Source: Solirubrobacter deserti (GTDB lineage Bacteria; Actinomycetota; Thermoleophilia; Solirubrobacterales; Solirubrobacteraceae). From it: DNA of 64,000 bases. Positions 60,195 through 64,000 of this stretch are shown here, piece by piece. The translations under genes were made by a program, and so were the position numbers. Each line of letters begins with the position of its first letter. The stretch's first letter is position 1. Location: NCBI RefSeq assembly GCF_003344625.1, contig NZ_QPKJ02000006.1, forward strand, positions 186,001 to 250,000, given 5' to 3'. The notes beneath the pieces were generated by a model. It was not told the origin of the DNA. It searched no databases and worked only from the letters and a program-made list of their open reading frames with translations.

Positions 60195-61073
60195 GTGACC
60201 ACCTTCGTCGTCGACCGATCCGAACGCGGCAAGCTCGCGCTCACGGGTGCCGAGGCCAAGGACTTCCTGCACGGGCAGGTGACCAACGACATCCTCCGGC
60301 TCGAGCCCGGCCAGGGCCTCTACGCCGCGTTCCTGACCAACAAGGGCAAGATGCTCGGGGACCTGCGGGTCTTCGATCTCGGGGACGAGCTGCTGATCGA
60401 CTGCGAGCGCGTCGCGCTGCAGGGGCTGTTCAACCTGCTGCACCGGACCAAGCTCGGGCGCGACGTGGAGCTGCACAAGCGCACGCTGCAGATGGCGCTG
60501 TTCAGCGTCATCGGGCCGGACGCGCCGCCGCTGGTCGGCGTCGGCGAGCACACGTGCGCGCGGGTGCAGCTGGGCAACGCGACGGTGGTCGCCGCGCGGA
60601 CCGACCTCGGCGTCGACGTCTTCTGCTGGGCGGAGGACCGTGCCGCGGTGCGGGCCGCTTTGGACTTCCCGGACGGGGACGAGGCCGCGGCGGAGATCGC
60701 GCGCGTGGAGTCGGGCCGGCCACGCTACGGCGTCGACCTCGACGACAGCGTGATCCCCCAGGAGGCCGGCCTCAACGAGCGCGCGGTCTCCTTCACCAAG
60801 GGTTGCTACGTCGGCCAGGAGACGGTCGCGCGCCTCTACTACCGCGGCAAGCCGAACCGGCGCCTGCTCGGCGTCAAGCTCGAGGAGCCGGCCGAGCCGG
60901 GGACGGAGCTGCGGTTGGGCGAGAAGGTCGTGGGCAAGCTCGGCTCGGTGGTCGTCTCCCCCGAGCACGGGCCGATCGGCCTGGCGCTGGTGCGGCGCGA
61001 GGCCAGCCCGGGCGACACGGTGCAGGCGGCCGGCACGTCCGCGCTCATCGTCGAAGTGCCGTTCGCGCGGTAA
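60195..61073 (+). CDS. ygfZ: Folate-binding protein YgfZ (GcvT-like)
   Basis: 292 residues. GcvT-type fold with AEAKDFLHGQVTNDI at the N-terminus and the diagnostic KGCYVGQETVARLYYRGKPNRRL (~197-219) containing the functional Cys. YgfZ uses tetrahydrofolate and helps repair or assemble some iron-sulfur enzymes. GTG at 60195 is used. It would be useful to the several Fe-S enzymes of the catabolic island, but no shared regulation is seen. Confidence 0.92.
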   Translation: MTTFVVDRSERGKLALTGAEAKDFLHGQVTNDILRLEPGQGLYAAFLTNKGKMLGDLRVFDLGDELLIDCERVALQGLFNLLHRTKLGRDVELHKRTLQMALFSVIGPDAPPLVGVGEHTCARVQLGNATVVAARTDLGVDVFCWAEDRAAVRAALDFPDGDEAAAEIARVESGRPRYGVDLDDSVIPQEAGLNERAVSFTKGCYVGQETVARLYYRGKPNRRLLGVKLEEPAEPGTELRLGEKVVGKLGSVVVSPEHGPIGLALVRREASPGDTVQAAGTSALIVEVPFAR

Positions 61074-61114
61074 CTTTCTTGTAGCAATCCGCACCCGATG
61101 AAGGGAGCCGCCCG

Positions 61115-61600
61115 ATGGCCGCTCACGTGATCGTGCTCGCCAACCGCACCGCCGCGGCGCCTGAACTGATCGAGGCGCTCAAGCACCGCGCCGAGCGCGG
61201 ACCGATCGCGGCGACGCTCGTGATGCCGGCGGGCGGGCCGGGCACCGCGGAGCGGGCGGTCGCGCAGGAGCGGCTCGAGGGCGCGCTGAACGCGTGGCGC
61301 AACGCCGGCATCACCGTGTGCGACGGCGTCGTGTGCGACCCGGTGCCGCTGGAAGCGCTGTCGGAGGTGTGGGACCCGATGCGCCACGACGAGGTGATCG
61401 TGTCCACGCTGCCGGGCCAGTCGTCGAAGTGGATCCGGTCCGACCTCCCGCACGCGGTCGCACGCTTCACCGGCGTGAGTGTGCTGCACGTGGTGGCGCA
61501 CGACCCGGAGACGCACGTGGAGACCTCGCCCGCCCCGGTGCACGAGCGCGAGCCGCTCGGGCCGCTCAGCGTGCTGGCGTGGGGCGGGCGCCGCAGCTAG
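61115..61600 (+). CDS. USP-like conserved protein
   Basis: 161 residues with a Rossmann-like alternating pattern (HVIVLANRTAAAPELIEALKHRAERGPIAATLVMPAGG; DEVIVSTLPGQSSKWIRSDLPHAVARFTGVSVLHVVAH). It resembles universal-stress-type proteins found in related actinobacteria but lacks the standard ATP-binding G-x2-G-x9-G(S/T) motif. ATG at 61115 has GAAGGGAG upstream. Function unknown. Confidence 0.72.
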   Translation: MAAHVIVLANRTAAAPELIEALKHRAERGPIAATLVMPAGGPGTAERAVAQERLEGALNAWRNAGITVCDGVVCDPVPLEALSEVWDPMRHDEVIVSTLPGQSSKWIRSDLPHAVARFTGVSVLHVVAHDPETHVETSPAPVHEREPLGPLSVLAWGGRRS

Positions 61601-61601
61601 C

Positions 61602-62390
61602 TCAGCGCCAGACGTACCGGGTGTCGAGCGTCTTGTCGAACTTGAGCAGCTGCTCGTTTCGCGCGTTGAGCGGCAGACGCTCGTACAGCGTCACCTTGAA
61701 CTGCGGCCCGCGCATGAACTTGCCGCCGCGGCGCCGAAAGCTCATGTGACCGCCGATGGGCTCGAACGTCTTCGGGTCGACGTGATAGACGAACCGGCGC
61801 TTGAAGCCGTACTGGCCGTCCTCGCGCACGAGCCGGCGGACCTGGCGGCCGTCGACGCTGACGACACCGTCGTCGCGCACGTCGCCCTTGTCGAGCTCGG
61901 CCCGCAGGTCCGTGGCGGGATCGCCGCCGAACATGCTCGGCGAGGCGCCGGCCTGCGGGAGCTTCGCGTCGCGCCAGATCGTCACGGTGTCGGTCCACGC
62001 GTCGTAGAAGCGCAGCCGATCCTTGAAGAAGGCGGTCTCGATCCGGTTGCCTCCGGACCGGCGGCCGATCACCCCGCCCTCGAAGCGGGTTCGCCAGCGC
62101 GTGGGGTTCGCGGCGTACCACTGCTCGGAGGGCATCACGACACGGGTCCCGTGCCTGAGCTCGATCTTCATGTGGACGATCTCGCCGTCCGGTGCGAGCG
62201 CCTCGCGGGCGGCGGCGATGGCGTCGACGCCACCGCCGCCGCTGGGGAGCGCGGAGATCGCGACGGCCAGGGCCGCTCCGGCGGGGACCGCCGGGAGCAA
62301 CAGGCGCGCGGCACGGCGGCGGGAGCGCCGCGTGTGGGCCGCGCGGTGCAGGTCGCGGCCGAAGTCGTCCATGTAGGCGTCGAGGTTCAT
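61602..62390 (-). CDS. Probable membrane-anchored anti-sigma/regulatory protein
   Basis: 262 residues. A basic cytoplasmic N-terminus (~1-28), one membrane helix (LLLPAVPAGAALAVAISAL, ~30-48) and an extracytoplasmic beta-rich domain (VHMKIELRHGTRVVMPSEQWYAANPTRWR...VYHVDPKTFEPIGG) like those that sense lipids or envelope state (LolA/RseB-like). ATG at 62390 overlaps the stop of the ECF sigma gene, the usual arrangement of a sigma factor and its anti-sigma. The cytoplasmic part is short for a classic anti-sigma domain and lacks a zinc motif. Confidence 0.72.
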   Translation of the reverse strand: MNLDAYMDDFGRDLHRAAHTRRSRRRAARLLLPAVPAGAALAVAISALPSGGGGVDAIAAAREALAPDGEIVHMKIELRHGTRVVMPSEQWYAANPTRWRTRFEGGVIGRRSGGNRIETAFFKDRLRFYDAWTDTVTIWRDAKLPQAGASPSMFGGDPATDLRAELDKGDVRDDGVVSVDGRQVRRLVREDGQYGFKRRFVYHVDPKTFEPIGGHMSFRRRGGKFMRGPQFKVTLYERLPLNARNEQLLKFDKTLDTRYVWR

Positions 62391-62917
62391 GTCGTGGTCG
62401 CCTCCCGGATGGCGATCGGGTCGAGGAGGTCGGCGAGCGCGGCCAGGCCGCGGGACACGCGCGCCCGGGCCGCCGGCTCGGAGATGCGGAGCGAGTGCGC
62501 GACGTCGGCGTACGGAAGCTCGTCGACGATGCGAAGCTGCACCGCGTCGCGGATCGGCTCCGAGAGCGCGCTGAGCGCTTCAGAGAGGTCGCGGCGCAGG
62601 TCCTGCAGGGCGGCGCGCTCCTCCACCTCGCGGAGGAGCTCGTCCGTGGCGGGCGGGCGCTCGAGGCCGAGCTTGTTCAGGGCACGTTGCTCGGCGTGGC
62701 CGCGGCGATAGTAGAGGGCGAGCTGTCGCTTGGCGATCCCGTACAGCCACCCCGCCGCCTCGGCTTCGGTGCGCCCGCGGAACTTGTGGCGCGACGCCAC
62801 TGCCTGGGCGAACGTCTCGGCCCACAGGTCCAGCGCGACCTCCGTATCCGCCGTACGCCGCACCAGGAACACGAGCAACGCGTCCCGGTGCCGTTGGTAG
62901 AGGGCGTCAACGTCCAT
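62387..62917 (-). CDS. ECF-type RNA polymerase sigma factor
   Basis: 176 residues from ATG at 62917. Region 2 (YQRHRDALLVFLVRRTADTEVALDLWAETFAQAVASRHKFRG..AAGWLYGIAKRQLALYYRRG) and region 4 (ALSEPIRDAVQLRIVDELPYADVAHSLRISEPAARARVSRGL) are clear. Longer readings upstream are GC-rich noise. It is coupled to the membrane protein downstream, its probable anti-sigma. Confidence 0.9.
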   Translation of the reverse strand: MDVDALYQRHRDALLVFLVRRTADTEVALDLWAETFAQAVASRHKFRGRTEAEAAGWLYGIAKRQLALYYRRGHAEQRALNKLGLERPPATDELLREVEERAALQDLRRDLSEALSALSEPIRDAVQLRIVDELPYADVAHSLRISEPAARARVSRGLAALADLLDPIAIREATTT

Positions 62918-63033
62918 CGGCCCCACAGTTGCACCGGGCAGTGCGAGTGTGACATTGGCGGTACTCCCACGTGCGGGGTGCGGCTGCCTCCTGGCGCGAC
63001 ACGAGCTACCTGGGCTTTTGAGGACCGCGAATC

Positions 63034-63049
63034 CGGGGAAAATTCCCCG
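63034..63049. promoter_or_regulatory. Palindrome at the start of the receiver-domain gene
   Basis: CGGGGAA-AA-TTCCCCG, seven-base arms with two bases between, ends two bases before the ATG at 63052. It could be an operator on a leaderless promoter. Confidence 0.5.
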
Positions 63050-63051
63050 TG

Positions 63052-63405
63052 ATGCCACAGACCGTCCTCATCGTCGACGACCACGCCGGGTTCCGGCACG
63101 CCGCTCGCGCGCTGCTCGAAGCCGACGGGTACCGCGTCGTGGGCGAGAGCGCGACGGGCGGCGAGGGCCTCGCCGCGGCCGAGCTGCTGCGACCGGACCT
63201 GGTGCTGCTCGACGTCGGGCTGCCCGACGTGGACGGCATCGAGGTGACGCGGCGGTTGTCGCGCATGGGCGGGCCGATGGTGGTGCTGACGTCGTCACGG
63301 GACGCGTCGGATTATCCGCCGCACTTCGACCATTGCGGCGCGCGCGGGTTCATCCCGAAAGCCGAGTTGTCGGGGACGGCGATCGCGGCGCTCGCCGCGG
63401 CCTAG
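63052..63405 (+). CDS. Stand-alone response-regulator receiver domain
   Basis: 117 residues, a single REC domain. VLIVDDHAGFRHAAR (acidic pair), the phosphoacceptor Asp in LVLLDVGLPD (~53), Thr in VVLTSSRD and Lys in GFIPKAEL are all present, so phosphorylation is likely. There is no output domain and no adjacent kinase. ATG at 63052 is chosen; GTG at 63049 overlaps the palindrome. It may be a CheY/Spo0F-like phosphate carrier. Confidence 0.9.
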   Translation: MPQTVLIVDDHAGFRHAARALLEADGYRVVGESATGGEGLAAAELLRPDLVLLDVGLPDVDGIEVTRRLSRMGGPMVVLTSSRDASDYPPHFDHCGARGFIPKAELSGTAIAALAAA

Positions 63406-63418
63406 GCGCTCGGCGCCT

Positions 63419-64000
63419 TCACGCCGCGCGGGTGGCTGGCCACTCCCTCGATGCGCCGTCGTAGCCGTGGCGCGCGAGGAAGCGATCGAGCTGCTCTGCG
63501 CTGATGCGCGGCCCGAGCTCGAGCGTCGGCGGGTTGTTCGCGGCGATCCACCAGCCGACCAGGCGGGCCTCCCACACGGCTTCCGCGGGCATCGAGCCGC
63601 CGAGGCGCCCCGGCGGCGGCGCCTGCGCGTACGCGCGGCGCGACCGCTCCACCAGCGGTGAGCCGTCCACGGCGCCCCAGTCCACCACCCGGCCCCCGGC
63701 GATCCAGATCGCGTCGAAGCGCCCCGCGGCCGACGGATGCGGCGCCAGCACCAGCCGCGCACCCGTGTGGATCGCGCGCAGCACGCCGCCCAACCGGCTC
63801 AGCAAAGCCTCCAACCGCACCCGGCGACGCGCCAGCCACGCCGCGCGCTCGTAGCGCTGGGCCGCTGCCGCCTCCTTGATCTGGTGGTCCACGCGCGCGA
63901 GCAGCGCCTCTCCCCCGCTGCGGCCCACGAACAGGCGCAGCGCCGCGTCCAGGCGCTCGCGGTAGACGTTCGGGTCCAGGTCGTGCAGGCAGGGCGACAG
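63419..64000 (-). CDS. UvrC/DnaQ-like exonuclease-family protein, C-terminal part (partial)
   Basis: The gene enters from the right edge (194 codons to the stop at 63419). The visible part begins LSPCLHDLDPNVYRERLDAALRLF and continues GGEALLARVDHQIKEAAAAQRYERAAWLARRRVRLEALLSRLGGVLRA. A UVR-like helical pair is seen, followed by an alpha/beta region (IWIAGGRVVDWGAVDG) and ISAEQLDRFLARHGY. This pattern is that of actinobacterial DEDDh-exonuclease/UvrC-like fusion proteins; the catalytic N-terminal part is outside the window. It converges on the receiver-domain gene with a 13-base gap. Confidence 0.65.
   Translation of the reverse strand: MSPCLHDLDPNVYRERLDAALRLFVGRSGGEALLARVDHQIKEAAAAQRYERAAWLARRRVRLEALLSRLGGVLRAIHTGARLVLAPHPSAAGRFDAIWIAGGRVVDWGAVDGSPLVERSRRAYAQAPPPGRLGGSMPAEAVWEARLVGWWIAANNPPTLELGPRISAEQLDRFLARHGYDGASREWPATRAA

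Overview
The window is about 72% GC, nearly fully coding, and organised in long operons whose genes overlap by ATGA, GTGA or TGATG. F420 biosynthesis genes, an F420-dependent glucose-6-phosphate dehydrogenase, HtaA-type haem proteins, an IdeR-like iron box and thrombospondin-type-3 secreted proteins all point to a high-GC actinobacterium. The best guess is the Thermoleophilia (Solirubrobacterales, Solirubrobacter-like). The lineage is inferred from gene content; no rRNA or tRNA gene was seen.

1-20.7 kb: a catabolic and uptake island. On the minus strand it holds a three-subunit molybdenum hydroxylase with a CoxG-like partner, a GntR/FCD repressor and an MFS transporter; an NMT1/SsuA-type ABC importer followed by an amidohydrolase-2 enzyme, a Rieske ferredoxin and a fumarate-reductase-like flavoprotein; and an operon of an alpha/beta hydrolase, a cyclic amidohydrolase, a luciferase-like F420 oxidoreductase and a thiamine-diphosphate enzyme. 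On the plus strand are an aldehyde dehydrogenase with an FMN 2-hydroxyacid oxidase, and fgd, which regenerates F420H2. Four copies of an imperfect palindrome (core ATTGGATACGAT) lie upstream of every one of these units, so the island reads as one regulon. The gene set suggests breakdown of an N-heteroaromatic compound; the substrate is unknown.

20.7-29.9 kb: a membrane protein, an enoyl-CoA hydratase, a strong bidirectional hairpin, a three-gene secreted-protein operon, murB, and divergent from it cofD-cofC-cofE for coenzyme F420.

29.9-48.1 kb: a secreted subtilase with a Trp pentapeptide-repeat tail, a membrane GAF-GGDEF-EAL protein, a membrane-anchored serine-recombinase homologue lacking its catalytic residues, and then a Pel/galactosaminogalactan-like exopolysaccharide locus: Agd3-type deacetylase, coiled-coil protein, PelF glycosyltransferase, polytopic membrane protein, GH135 lipoprotein, membrane beta-propeller, secreted protein and sugar-nucleotide epimerase. 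Facing it are a GH114 galactosaminidase, a second beta-propeller and a trypsin-like lipoprotein.

48.2-64 kb: a Sco1-type copper chaperone; an RNA-repair pair (RNA ligase and HD-polynucleotide kinase); a second dead recombinase homologue sharing its promoter with the first; a SUFU-domain protein; a soluble chemoreceptor; two HtaA proteins behind an iron box; an ECF sigma/HxlR pair; a PhoD-like phosphatase; an internally deleted THI5-like lipoprotein; YgfZ; a USP-like protein; an ECF sigma with a probable anti-sigma; a lone receiver domain; and the 3' part of a UvrC-like gene at the edge. No intergenic stretch exceeds 300 bases.
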